Made by a program: the position numbers and the translations under genes | The notes under the pieces: generated by a model | The model's input: only the letters and a program-made list of their open reading frames with translations | What the model was told of the DNA's origin: nothing | The model's database searches: none | Assembly: GCF_037893015.1 (NCBI RefSeq) | Contig: NC_133666.1 | Span: forward strand, 226,362,996-226,426,995 | From: Macrotis lagotis | Lineage: Eukaryota; Chordata; Mammalia; Peramelemorphia; Peramelidae | Direction of reading: 5' to 3' | DNA: 64,000 bases | In this document: positions 11,856 through 23,131 of the stretch, piece by piece | Position numbering within the stretch: position 1 is the stretch's first letter | Layout of the letters: the number at the start of each line of letters is the position of its first letter

Positions 11856-13678
11856 GGAAACTCCCAGGAGTCAAGATGGTTGGATGAAACTAATATGTTC
11901 CTGAAGTTTTTCAGTACCCAAATTAAATGAAGCCTCTTATGTTACATTCAAGCTACAGATCCCACCAAGAAAAAGAGAAAATTAAAAGAAGTTTTCAATC
12001 ATAGACAACATGGAGGATCTTCAGTGAGCCAGCAGGAGGCTTTTAGTCACAGTGCAATCCAGGTTCCAGCAGCTTGTCAAAAACAGAGGTCCTGGCAGCT
12101 AGGTATCAAGCCAGCATGGAGAGTCCCAAACCTAAGCAAGGTCTGAACCCTGGGAACACCAGGGTAAAAGACAGGACTGGGTTGGAAACAAAACACTGCT
12201 AAGTCAGAATCTGGACATAAAGGAGGAAAGAAGCCTCTCCAAAGGCAAGGCCTGCACTGCACAGGCAACAGCTTGACCAATGACAAGTCAGAGATTGAAC
12301 ACCAGCCCCAGCAAAAAAAAAGCTTGGATCTATAGCTATATACCAGGAGCAGAGCTAAAACAACAAAGATGAGCAAAGAAGCTAAAAAAAGCACTCAGTA
12401 TAGATCAACAAAAGAATATGGAAAACAAAATGTGGAAAATTATTAGGGAAAACTGTCCAAATCTGTTAGAATAAGAAAATAATATAATCATTAAAAGAAT
12501 ACACAAAACCCCTCCAGAAAGAGACCCTAGGATAAAAGTTCCAAGGGTTGTTATAGCCAAATTCAAGAACTCTCAAGTAAAGAAGACAACACTATAAACA
12601 GCAAAAAGAAAACAATTCAAATACAAAGAAAACACAATAAGACTCACAGAGGACCTATCAGCCTCAATAATGAAGTATCAGAAGGCCTGGAATACCATAT
12701 ATTGGAGGGCAAAAGACTTGGGAATATGAATCAGAAAGCAATATGAATCAGCATGCAAAATTCAGTATATACTGTCAGGGAAAAAGATGGATGTTCAATG
12801 AAATAGAGGATGTCTAGAATTACCCAACACAAAGACCAGAACCAAACAGAGATTTCAAACACTCAGTACATGATTCAAGAATTACAAAAGAAGTTAAATG
12901 AAAAGGGGAAGGGAAAAAAAAACCAAACAAAATAAAACAAATGTTATTCAAGACCTTCAAATTGTATACAACACTAAGAGGGAAGATATAACACTTCTCA
13001 TTATTGAAAACTTTACTTCTCTTCAGATAATTAAAGGGTTGACTATAATTGAAGAAACTGTACATAAAGGGTATGGGTATAGTTGGGTATTGTTTCTACA
13101 TTGAAGAGGTCCAAGATGACATCACTATGTTTGAGACAAAAAGCCCTGAAGATAAGCAGGGGTGTTAACTTTAAAGTTAAGTGTCTCATTAGCCTTTGAC
13201 CCACTTTAATTCTGCTGTGCTGACAAAGCCTAGCATTTTGTCTGATGAGGGCATCATAAACTGAATGGTACTGAATTAGTGTCTCCCATAACTTACAATA
13301 ATTGGGAATGTTCTCAAGTGAAACCTCCAGAGGCTTCCAATACTTAGAGCTCTTTAAGATTCTTGTAGTTTAATTACATCAGGGTTTAACTTAATCCATG
13401 CTTCATTTAACAAGGGATTAAGTGCCCTGAGTGGGGAGGGAAGAGGTAAAGTATGAGAGAAAATAGGAATTGGGGTAGGAGTACAAATAGTTCAAGAAAT
13501 GATTTGGCTTTGGATGATACATTGGCTTATGAAGAACATTGTGTGTCCTTGGAGGGTACTTGAAAAGGGAGTAAAATGATTATAACACTTGTAATGGTGG
13601 TGCTTATCAAGCAATCAATCTGTGATGATACTTTGATAACAATATGAGTTTATCAAACAATCAAATAATAAAAAAAAA
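11856..13678 (+). mobile_element. Sense L1 copy ending in the inter-ORF spacer (ORF1-only)
   Basis: It begins at a typical L1 5' end with AGGAGTCAAGATGG and continues through 5' UTR with GATCTTCAGTGAGCCAGCAG-like sequence. ORF1 is damaged: the coiled-coil half is largely missing near 12390-12400, while the RRM/C-terminal half is visible at 12500-12800. About 870 bp of spacer follow, then an A-run at 13670-13678. There is no ORF2. The flanks CACTAATTGTA (11845-11855) and CACTAAT (13679-13685) look like a target-site duplication that lost bases on the right. The same spacer occurs in the longer L1 at 32040-32790, which runs on into ORF2. This copy therefore stopped early, as expected from premature polyadenylation of an L1 transcript. 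Confidence 0.8.
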
Positions 13679-15345
13679 CACTAATAAAAATTGTTTCCCA
13701 ATTTGCTGTGTTCCTTTTAATTTGGTTGAATGGGTTTTATTTGTGCAAAAACTTTTCAATATAACATAATCAAAATTATCCACTTTACATTTTATAATAT
13801 TTTCTAACTCTTCTTTTCTCATAAACTGTTCCCCTCTCCATAGATCCGATGGATAAACTATTCCTTATTTTCCAAATTGACTTACAATATCACCTTTTAT
13901 GTCTAAATCCTGTACCCATTTCAACCTATCTTGGTATAGGGCATGAGATGTTGGGCTTTGCCTTCTATCTGGTAGAATATCTTCCAGTTTTCTTGTCATT
14001 TTTTTTATCAGAGTGAGTTCTTATTCAAGAAACCTTAATCTTTGGGTTTATGAAAGAACAGATTGCCATTGTCATTTACTACTGTTTTCACCTAATCTAT
14101 TCCACAGATACACCACTCTATTTCTCAACCAATACCAAACAGTTTTGATGACTCATGCTTTTTTAATATAATTTTAGATATGGTGTGGCTAGGCCATTTT
14201 ATCTTTGCTTATTTTTGATTAATACCCTTGATATTCTTGACCTTTTGTTCCTCCATATGAATTTAGTTATATTTTTTAGCTCAACAAAGCATTTATGTGC
14301 AAGTTTGATTGATATTGCACTGAGTCAGCAATTTAATTTAGATACAATTCTCATTTTTATTGGGTTAGGTTTGTTTATCCATGAGCAACAGACATTATTT
14401 AGATCTGATTTCATTTGTTTAAAAAGTTTTATAGTTGTTTTCATATAGTTTCTGAGATTGTTTTGGCAGGTAAACTACCAAATATTTTATGTTTCTCCAG
14501 TTACTTTAAATGAAATTTCTTTTTATTGTTATTGTGTCTTGCTAGTAATATATAGAAATGCTGATGATTTATGTGGGTATGTGTTATATCCTGCAACTTT
14601 GCTAAAGTTGCTAATTGTCTCAAGAAACTTTTAGATGGTTTTCTAGGGTTCTCTAAATAGACCATCATATCCTCTGCAAGTAGTGAGAGTTTTATTTCTT
14701 CATTACCTATTCTATTTCCTTCGATTTATTTTTCTTCACTTATTGCTAAAAATAACATTTCTAATACAATACTAAATAATAATGGTGATACTGGGCATCC
14801 TTACTTCACCCCTGATGTTACTGGGAATTTTTCTAGCTTCTTCCCATTACACATAATGCTTGTTGATGATTTTAGATAGATACTACTTATTGTTTTAAGG
14901 ATAATTCCATTTATTCCTATGCTGTCTAGTGTTTTTCATAGGAATGGGTGCTGCATTTTGTCAACCATCTGTATTTTTTCAGCATCTATTGAAATAATCA
15001 CATGATTTCTGGTGGTTTGTTATTTCTAGGGTCAATTATGCTGACAGTTTTCCTAATATTGATCCAACTCTGCATTCGTTGCATAAATCCTAATTGAGCA
15101 TAGTGTATTATTCTAGTGATAACTTGCTGTAATCAATTTGCTAATATTTTAATTATTTATTTCATTCATAAGGGAAATTGGTCAATAATTTTCTTTCTCT
15201 ATTTGACTCTTCCTGGTTTAGGTATCCACATCATAATGTTGGCATAGAAGATATTTGGCAGAATTAATTCTTCAGCTATTTTTTCAAATAGTTTATTTAG
15301 AATTGGAACTAATTGTTGTTTGAATATTTCAAAGATTTCACTTGT

Positions 15346-15507
15346 TGGGAGCAGCTAGGTGGTGCAATGGATAGAGCACTAGTCCTGGAGTCAGGAGTAC
15401 CTGAGTTCAAATCCAGCCTCAGACACTTAAAAATTGCCTAGTTTTGTGACATTGAGCAAGTCATTCTTAACTCCATGCCCTAAATAAATCAATTTTAAAA
15501 AAAATAA
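15346..15507 (+). repeat. WSINE1-type SINE in L1 ORF2, target duplication
   Basis: Starts TGGGAGCAGCTAGGTGGTGC. It is flanked by TTCACTTGT at 15337-15345 and 15508-15516, a 9-bp target-site duplication inside the antisense L1. Confidence 0.93.
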
Positions 15508-15973
15508 TTCACTTGTGAATCCATCTGGCCCTGCACATTTTTCTTAGGAATTCCATTGTTGATTTCCTAAATTTCATTTTCTGAAATAGGATTATTTAAA
15601 GTATTTAATTTTCTCTTCTTCTAACCCAGGAAGTTTATATTTTTGCAAATATTCATCCATTTCACTTAGATTGCTTAATTTATTGGCATAGAGTTAGGCA
15701 AAATAATTCTGAATTATTACTTTAATTTTGCCTCATTGGTGGTGAATTCATATTATCATTTTTTTGTTACTGGTAATTTGGTTTTCTTCTTTTTTTAGAA
15801 CTCAAATTAACAAAAGACTTTTAAAAATATCTTTTATTAAAACCAACTCTCAATTTTACTTATTGGTTCAAGTTGTTTTCTTCCTTGAGATTTTTATAAT
15901 TTCTCCTTTGATTTTCAGAATTTAAAAATTTGATATTTAATTGGAGATTTTAATTTGGTTTATTCCTCTGGCT

Positions 15974-16122
15974 TTTTTTAATGTTTTTTTTGAAATGCAA
16001 TGGGGTTAAGTGGCTTGCCCAAGCCACACAGCTTCATAATTAAGTGCCTGAAGCCAGATTTGAACTCAGGTACTCCTGACTCTAGGGCCGGTGCTCTATC
16101 CACTGCACCACCTAGTCACCCC
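15974..16122 (-). repeat. WSINE1-type SINE, antisense
   Basis: Antisense SINE running TGGGGTTAAGTGGCTTGCCC to CACTGCACCACCTAGTCACC, inserted in the antisense L1. Confidence 0.9.
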
Positions 16123-17961
16123 TTTTCTCTAATCTTTTTAGTTGCAGGTCAAAATCATTAATATCCTTTTTCTCTATTTTATTCATGTAAGAATTTAGAG
16201 ATATAAAATTTCTGATATTAACTGCTTTGGCTGTATCCCACAAGGTTTTGGTATTTTGTTCCCTATTTTATTGCTTTAGATGAAATTATTAATATTTCTA
16301 TGATTTGTTGTTTGACTCAGTATTTAAAATTAAATTATTTAGTTTCCAAACAATTTTAGGTCTATCTCTCCATAATTCTATAGTGAATGTGATTTTTATT
16401 GCATCATGATCTGAAAAGAATATATTTAATTTATCTGTTTTAATGCACTTTGATATTTATGACCTACTACATGGTCAATTTTTTTGTAGGTACCATGTAC
16501 CTTGCTATCCCCATGCAATTTTCTTCAGAGGTCTAGCATATTTAACTTTTGTAACATTCTATTCACCTTAACTTTCTTCTTGTTTATTTTGTGGTTAGGT
16601 TTTTCTAATACTGAGAGAGGGAAGCTGAAATCCCCATCAGCATAGTTTTGATGTCTATGTCTTCCTGCAACTCATTAAAATTTTCCTCTAGCAAATTGCC
16701 TTGAAATAAAGATTTCCCAACCTTTTTTTTGTTCACTTCAAATTAAACATAATATATTGTGCTCCTGCTTTTTTTCTCTATGCTGTGTTTATTTCTCTTC
16801 TTCAGATGTGTTTCTTGTAAGCAACATATTATAGAATTCTGGTTTTTAATCCAGTCTGCTATCCATTTCCATTTTATGGGAGAGTTCATCCCATTCACAT
16901 GCACAGTTATCACTAACTCTTTATTACCACGCATGCTATCCTCTCTCTTTTTGCAATTTTTTTCCTTCCTTTTACCCTATCCCTTCTCAACAAGGCTTTA
17001 TTTCTGAACATCATCCTCCTTTTTCTTCCCACTTTCCCTTTCTTTCTTCCCTCCCTTCTATCAGTCCCTCTTTCCCTTCTCCCTTATTTCCCCTCCTAAT
17101 ACTTGAAGGGTAAGAAAGATTTCTAAACCCCACTGAGTGTATATGTCATTTCCTCTTTGAGTCAAATCTAATAAAAGTAAAATTGCACCTCTGCATGTAA
17201 TACAATTTTACCACATTCTGTCTCCTACTTCCTATTAACTCATTACAATCTCTGCCCCTTTTTAATGATTTGATTTATAAAAATCATTCCATCAAAATCA
17301 ACTTTTATCCATTCCTTCAGTCTAGGTATACTTCCACTAATATAGTTACAATTCTCATGAGTTATTAGAATCTTTTCATAAAATTCATGGAGAAATCATG
17401 AATATCTATTCCTTCTGCCTAAGTATATTTCCTCTAATAGAGGTACAATTCTCAAAATCTTCCTCCCAGGTGAGGATTCAACCAATTTAATCTTATTTCT
17501 TTGCCCTATTTACCTTTTCATATATCTCCTATGTCTCCTGTTTGAAGATAAAATTTTCTGTTCAACTCTGATCTTTTTATCCAGAAAGTTTGAAAGTCAT
17601 CTATTTCATTAACTATACATCTTTTTCCATAAAATCATATGCTCAAGTTTGCTGGATAGGTAATGCTTGCTTTTAATCCAAGCTCCCTTGCCCTCTAGAA
17701 TATCACATTCTATGCCCTTCAACCCTTTACTGTTGATGCTGCAAGGTCCTGTGTAAGCCTGTTCATGACTCCTTGGTATTTGAATTGATCCTTTCTGGTC
17801 ACTTGCAGGAATTTCCCCTTGGTCTGATAATTCTGGACTTTGACTAGAATATTCCTTGATGTCTTCATGTTGGAATCCCTTTTGGGAGGTTATCTGTGGA
17901 TTATTTCAAAAACTATTTTGCTTTCTGATTCCAAGATATGTTAGTTTCCTTGGTGATTTCT

Positions 17962-18113
17962 TTTAGTTTTTTTTGTCCAAGGCACATGGGGTTAAGTGGC
18001 TTGTCCAAGGCCATCCAACTAGGTAATTATTAAGTGTCTGAGGTCGGATTTGAACTTAGGTACTCCAGACTCCAGGGGTGGTGCTCTATCCACTGTGCCA
18101 CCTAGCTTCCCCT
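17962..18113 (-). repeat. WSINE1-type SINE, antisense
   Basis: Antisense SINE from a T-rich start through GGGGTTAAGTGGCTTGTCC to CACTGTGCCACCTAGCTTCC, within the L1 ORF1 region. Confidence 0.9.
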
Positions 18114-18431
18114 CATTCTTAAAGAATGCTATTCAGGTTTTTTTTCCTTATTATGGATTTCCAGTAGTGCAATAATTCTTAAATTATCTCTCTTGGATCT
18201 ATTTTCTATGTCAGTTGTTTTCCAATGAAGTATTTTACATTTTCTCATATTTTTTTTCCTTTTTTTTTTCTTATTTTGTTCAACTGATTCTTGGTTGCCT
18301 CATTGAGTCATTAGTTTCCCCTCATCCCAACCTATCTTCAAGGAATTATTTTCTTCATTTATTTTTTACAACTGCTTTTCCATTTGACCAATTCTATTTT
18401 TAATAAAGCCATCTTTTCCATTGGTTCAATT

Positions 18432-18581
18432 CATTGTTTTTTTAGCTCTTGCAAATAATGGGGTTAAGTGGCCTGCCCAAGACCACACAGCTATGTAATT
18501 ATTGTCTGAGGCCAGATTTGAACTCAGGTACTCCTGACTCCAGGGCTGGTGCTTTATCTCCTGTACCACCTAGCCACCCCC
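18432..18581 (-). repeat. WSINE1-type SINE, antisense, with target duplication
   Basis: Antisense copy with GGGGTTAAGTGGCCTGCCC and TACCACCTAGCCACCCC. The flanks GGTTCAATT (18423-18431) and GGTTCAACT (18582-18590) match apart from one base. Confidence 0.88.
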
Positions 18582-19034
18582 GGTTCAACTGATTTTTGAA
18601 GCAATTATTTTCTTTTTGCATTTGCCCAGTTATATTTTTAAGTAATTTGTTTTCTTTTATCACTTTTTGTGCAAGATGCTAACTTTCTCTTGAATTTCTA
18701 TCCTCAAATTTTCCATTTGATTTTTAGAATCCTTCTGAGCTTTTCCAAGAAGTCATTTTGGGTTGGAAATCAGTGAAGCTTATGGAGCTTCAGATCCAGT
18801 TCTCCTTCTACTCTCCTTTTCTCAGCTAGTGTTTTGCACATCCACATCTCCAAAGAAACTTTCAATAGACCCTGATTTTTCTTTGACCTTTCTTATTCAT
18901 TTTATTACTAGGCACTATCCAAAGGTTCTTCTTTTGAGGGAGGGGCTTGTTCACAGACTTCCGGTGTTGCAAATCCTTGAGATTTTTATTCCAGCTTTTG
19001 CTAGAAAAGTGACAATGGGGATTATAATTTCTAA

Positions 19035-19285
19035 TATTTTCATGATGTGCCAGAAATTGTCATAAGTGCTTTATAATTTTACAATACTCTCACCATGATC
19101 CTGTGAAATAGAACAATTCTTTGAGGTAGGTGCTAATAGTATCTCCATATTTAAAATTGAGGAAGCAGAAGCACAAAAAAAGATGACTGATCATTCCACA
19201 GTCATACAATTAGTGTCTGATCAGGTTTTGAACTCAGGTCTTCTTGAACCCAGGTACACTACTATCCACTACACTATCTAGCTGA
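19035..19285 (-). repeat. MIR-type SINE, antisense
   Basis: The antisense MIR order is clear: TTTACAATACTCTCACCATGATCCTG, TTTGAGGTAGGTGCTAATAG, then AAAATTGAGGAAGCAGAAGC, CACAGTCATACAATTAG, TGAACTCAGGTCTTCTTG and CTATCCACTACACTATC. Confidence 0.8.
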
Positions 19286-19351
19286 TTGTATAATAGCTCC
19301 AAAGGTTGGGTCCCAGTCAGGAAGATCTTAAATCCTGCTTCTGACATATAC

Positions 19352-19675
19352 CACTAAGGAGAAGGGGTCACTGTGAACAGCAGTTGAGCATGGGTCAATT
19401 GGACCCAGTTCTCATTCCAAAGAGACAAGCAATGGCCTCTGTGATCCTCCTTTGATGGAAAGGGAGTCAAGATTCCAAAATCAGCAGACAGATACTGGGA
19501 GACAGCAATCAGGTGGTAACACAACTGATCCAGAAGATGCTTTCATGAGTCCTAGAGAGAGTTATTTTTTCTTTGTGAAGGTCAGGGTCACCCTAGAATG
19601 GATTTGCCCTGAGAGAGGTACCCTTGCTTTGAAAAGCACCAAAGTTATGGTGGCAGCATCCAGTGAGATAGATCT
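19352..19675 (+). pseudogene. 28S rRNA-derived retropseudogene fragment
   Basis: About 320 bases align from memory to an internal section of mammalian 28S rRNA in the sense direction. Matching blocks in order are GAAGGGGTCACTGTGAACAG, CAGTTGAGCATGGGTCA, GCAATGGCCTCTGTG, GGAAAGGGAGTCAAG, GAGAGAGTTATTTTTTCTTT, TTGTGAAGGTCAGGGT, CCTAGAATGGATTTGCC, CTGAGAGAGGTACC, TTTGAAAAGCACC and GGTGGCAGCATCCAGTGAG. Differences from rRNA are mainly C-to-T and G-to-A at former CpG-rich positions, as in an old unselected copy. It lies alone, outside any rDNA repeat, so it is a retrocopy or captured fragment, not an rRNA gene. A 75-codon frame across it is fortuitous. Confidence 0.85.
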
Positions 19676-19679
19676 ATAG

Positions 19680-20254
19680 GAAGTTTACCAACCACAGAGC
19701 AGTATTAGTCCTATGAATGGCTAGTTGACATTTTCCTGTAGTTAAAACTTTTGTTGGTTGTATTATTCTGATGATTAGCTTCAAAGATGGAAGTTTTGAA
19801 AGGCAAGATTATACTGGCAACTACCCATTGAGAAATAGGTTAGGATGTACCTGGTAGCTGCATTGTTACCACATAGCATAGGCTAGTATTTGACTAGCAT
19901 TGATGATGGTCCATGATGCCTTGCTGGTACAGGAGGAATCAAAGCCCATTTAATATCAAGAGACTCTCACCAGTAAGACCATTTCCAATAGTCCTGTTTC
20001 TGATAAATCAGGTCCTAGAATGGAATGTTTCTGCTAAAGGCAAGAGAAAAGGATACCTTGCACAGTATACCCCTCACTATAATAAATATAACAATTCAAT
20101 GAAGTCCTTTTTTAAAGCACCTTCCAACCATTGCTGGTAGGTGTGCATACTATTAACTCTCCCTTATGTTATAGAACACTCACACATTGGTTGGTTGGTG
20201 AGATCCTCTTCATTACCTCTGGACCTGAGGCAAGCTTGAAAGCTAAATACTAAT
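19680..20254. other. Unassigned sequence next to the rRNA fragment
   Basis: No repeat or gene recognised. I could not extend the 28S match into it. A weak likeness of CCTGTAGTTAAAACTTTTGT (near 19734) to an 18S rRNA segment is too short to call. Confidence 0.4.
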
Positions 20255-20475
20255 TCAGTCATTTCAATCATGTCAGACTCTTTGTGACCCCATTTGAATT
20301 TTCTTGGTAAACAAACTGGAGTTTCCTTCTCCAGTTCATTTTGTAACATTAAAGCATTAAGTAACTTGTCCTTGATCACACAGCCAGTAAATGTCTGAGT
20401 TGTATTTTAATTCAAGAATCTTCTTGACTCCAGACCAGAGCAGATAATTCTGCTCCAGATAACTATTAAATCATG
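20255..20475 (-). repeat. MAR1-like SINE, antisense
   Basis: It reads CAGTCATTTCAATCATGTCA, GACTCTTTGTGACCCCATTTG, TTTTCTTGGTAAAC, TTCCTTCTCCAGTTCATTTTG, AAGTAACTTGTCC, CACACAGCCAGTAAATGTCTG and TTGACTCCAGACC. This is the antisense of the marsupial SINE whose 3' end carries a GGGTCACAAAGAGTC-type segment. Confidence 0.8.
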
Positions 20476-20544
20476 GGTTCTACCATAGGTAGCACATTGT
20501 ACTCACTCAATAAATGCATATTGGTTTATGGGTAGATAAGTGCT

Positions 20545-20685
20545 GGAATGTGAAGAGTGTTGGATTAAGACTTATCTGTGTTACCTCTTCAAGTTTTAAT
20601 TTCCTTATTTGTAAGATTAAGTTTTAAGGTTGATAATCTCCAAGGCCCCTTCTAACTCCCAATCTATGATCCCAAGAAGCTAAAA
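20545..20685 (+). repeat. MIR-like SINE fragment
   Basis: It reads GTTGGATTAAGACTTATCTG, TTAATTTCCTTATTTGTAAG, then CCCCTTCTAACTCCCAATCTATGATCC, a sense MIR-type 3' half. Confidence 0.6.
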
Positions 20686-20989
20686 CCAAAGGATTCTCTG
20701 TCTATGTAGTCTAGGTAATACCCACAATTTAAGAATACCTACAAAACAAAAACTGTAAGCAAAATAACAGACATCGAGAACAGAAAGTCTCACTTCGCAA
20801 GTAAATCATAACCTCACAACTGGTTTGGAAGGTTGACACTATTTATTGGATTTCTAAATCTATTTTGAAAATCCTACATATTTGTTTGGGGTGGGGTGGG
20901 GAATTAAACCTGTGATTTCATCCTGAACAATAAAATAGAGAGATCCCAGGAAAGAAATCCCCCTGCAATTCAACTCCTTCTGTGCAACT

Positions 20990-21115
20990 TACAGTTTTGC
21001 TCAGGTTCAGTGACTTACCAAAGGTCACACAAGCAGTATGTATCAGAGACAAAATATGAATGCAATTCTTCCTGATCTCAGTCAGTACCATCTTCCCTAT
21101 GCCATAATATCTTTC
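20990..21115 (-). repeat. MIR fragment, antisense
   Basis: It contains CAGTGACTTACCAAAGGTCA, CACAAGCAGTATGTATCAGA and TTCCTGATCTCAGTCAGTACC, an antisense MIR core. Confidence 0.6.
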
Positions 21116-21339
21116 AGAACTTAATAGAAATTTTGCTACCTTTAATTTATATTTAATATTTTACATTTTCAATGAATTGTAGCAGAAAGTAAGCTAATTG
21201 AAATAAAAGTAAACAAAGCAGCAAAGCATCCTATTTTTTATCCAATCAAATCAGCTTTGAAATCTTGTGCCAGAGGGACAGATTTAACAGATCATTGATT
21301 AGATTTGGGACTCTTTATTTTCTTTTCTTTCTTTTTTAT

Positions 21340-21685
21340 GTATTATGTTTTATTTTTCCTAAATAGTTTATTTGTTTTCCAATTATATACAATAGTAGTT
21401 TCTACCTATCATTTTGTAAGGTTTTGAATTTTACAATTCCCCCCCTTCCTTTCCTGCCTCCACTGCCCCACAGAAGGCAGTCTGATAATGTTTACATTGC
21501 TTCCATGCTATACATTGATCAAAGCTGAATGTGCTGAGAGGAAAAAAACATATCCTTTAGGAAAAAAATGAAATATTAGAGATAGCAAAATTATATGGTA
21601 CATAAAATAACTTTTTCTTTTCAAATTTAAAGGTATTAGTCTTTGGTCTTTGTTTTAACTCCACAGTTCTTTCTCTGGACTCTTT
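21340..21685 (-). mobile_element. L1 3' UTR fragment, antisense
   Basis: It contains TTTATTTGTTTTCCAATTAT, GTAAGGTTTTGAATTTTACA, a C-rich stretch, CACAGAAGGCAGTCTGATAA and TTGCTTCCATGCTATAC. It is the antisense of the sense L1 tail at 60045-60205, so this is a severely 5'-truncated L1. Confidence 0.8.
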
Positions 21686-21710
21686 ATTTTCTATAACATT
21701 AGGGAGAGTT

Positions 21711-21711
21711 A

Positions 21712-21779
<68 letters not shown>

Positions 21780-21837
21780 CTGTGTGTGTATGTATCTATA
21801 TATATGTGTATATATAATATATATTATATATAATATT
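21711..21837. repeat. Compound (TA)n-(TG)n-(TA)n microsatellite
   Basis: A long TA tract passes into a TG tract and then back to TA-rich dinucleotides over about 125 bases. Confidence 0.95.
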
Positions 21838-21894
21838 CAAGGGTTGGAATGTGGTCAGAAAAAGGACTTAATTGAATTGTAGAATGAAGGAGTA

Positions 21895-22070
21895 AGAAGA
21901 GAAGCCTAATTGAGTGGAAAAATCACTGAATTTGAAATCAGAGGAACTTGGCTTAAATTCAGGTTCTGCTAATTTCTGCCAGTGCCATGTCGTATGACTG
22001 AAGAGCAGTAAAATTAAATGGATTGTTTACTCAAGAGATAATTCCTACAGGTCTCCACTAATATCTAAAC
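21895..22070 (+). repeat. MIR-like SINE fragment
   Basis: It reads GGAAAAATCACTGAATTTGAAATCAGAGGAA, TTAAATTCAGGTTCTGCTAA and a degenerate remainder, a sense MIR 5' half. Confidence 0.5.
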
Positions 22071-22139
22071 TTTTGTAAGATGTCTCTGTGTATGTGCATG
22101 TGCATGAGAATTGATTAAGAAAGATTTGAGTGCAATATG

Positions 22140-22760
22140 GATGAATTTATATTCCTTCCTGGGCTATAGGAAGATCACTTTGATAGTTAGTTGAGTGGAG
22201 GAGAGAATGGAAGGGGAGAGAAGGTAAACTTGTAGCACAATTGAAACTGTACAAGGTAAGATCAAGGTTATGACTATGTCATACTTTGAAGGATAAGAAA
22301 AGAATCCAGAAGATTTATAAACAAAATGTCATCACAATCTGGATTGGGTGATATGTATAGATTGAATGAAATTCTATGGAAGAGAGATGACTATATGATG
22401 GTAGGAGAGGGACAATCTGGAAGACACAATGGGGAGCAAAACCAATTCCAACTTCCCTCTCATGACCAATGATTTTGGGGGAATGAGTGAAAGTGAAAGT
22501 GCAAGACATGATGGAAAAAGGAACAAGGGAAGATACATAATCACAAGGGAGTCAGTTCTTAGTGAGTCCATATAGAGGAAGTGAAGGGGAAAGAAATGGA
22601 AGGTTCCCAAGAAGGGACAATTAGCAATTGTAGAATAACAGGTGTGTAGAAAGGGGTGACAAGAGTTCCTGAAAAGTTTGGATCATGATGGAATGACTTA
22701 TAAAAGCCAATTTCGCTTCCACTTATTTTCTACCAAGGAGATATTTTATTTTGGGAGGAA
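22140..22760 (+). repeat. Possible fragment of the ancient long repeat
   Basis: AGGAAGATCACTTTGATAGT, TTGAGTGGAGGAGAGAATGG and later purine-rich phrases resemble the middle of the family at 60-1130 and 8960-10145. The right part is uncertain. Confidence 0.35.
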
Positions 22761-23077
22761 GAATTGCATACATAGGGATAGTGATAGATATTTAAATAAA
22801 GAAATTAAGAAAAGTGGATAAATGAAACATTGCAAAATAATAGAGAACAGAAGAAAATTCAGGAGATAAGCATTAAGTAGTGCTGATACTTCTGTGTTAA
22901 ACTTGCATCTACATTAAAATGAATAAACTATAAATAATCAGTAATTTAATATATAATCTTCCTTGTCTCTCTTCTTTATATATAGTGAAATATTCATGAT
23001 TATTTGTTGAGTCCCTTTCTGGACTCCTTCAATCTTCCCCAGGTGAGTGCTGAAGGGTTGGGAGACATGGGAGAGAA

Positions 23078-23131
23078 GGAAGACAAGGAAGACAAGGAAG
23101 ACAAGGAAGACAAGGAAGACAAGGATGACAA
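23078..23131 (+). repeat. 9-bp tandem repeat (GGAAGACAA), six copies
   Basis: Five perfect units and a sixth with one change (GGATGACAA). The period of nine would translate as a repeating acidic/basic tripeptide, but it lies in no supported gene. Confidence 0.95.

Larger units (their letters stand above)
10804..18990 (-). mobile_element. Long antisense L1 with ORF2, ORF1 and both UTRs
   Basis: Minus-strand L1 read right to left. A possible 5' UTR lies around 18760-18990 and the ORF1 coiled-coil part at 18590-18740. The ORF1 C-terminal part is at 17570-17900. The inter-ORF spacer is at 16950-17560. ORF2 starts near 16934: an endonuclease-like frame on the minus strand at 16743-16934 contains GMNSPIKWKW and CCLQETHLKK. 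ORF2 reverse-transcriptase and C-terminal sequence runs 16740-13690 and 11855-11384, with a 126-codon minus frame at 11384-11764. The 3' UTR is 10804-11330. It is broken by many stops and by five later insertions: the element at 11856-13678 and SINEs at 15346, 15974, 17962 and 18432. The element is clearly dead. The 5' border is uncertain. Confidence 0.85.

Noticed and set aside
19680..20140. Extension of the rRNA pseudogene or an 18S piece
   Set aside because: Only one short word near 19734 resembles 18S rRNA; the rest does not align by eye, so no call is made.
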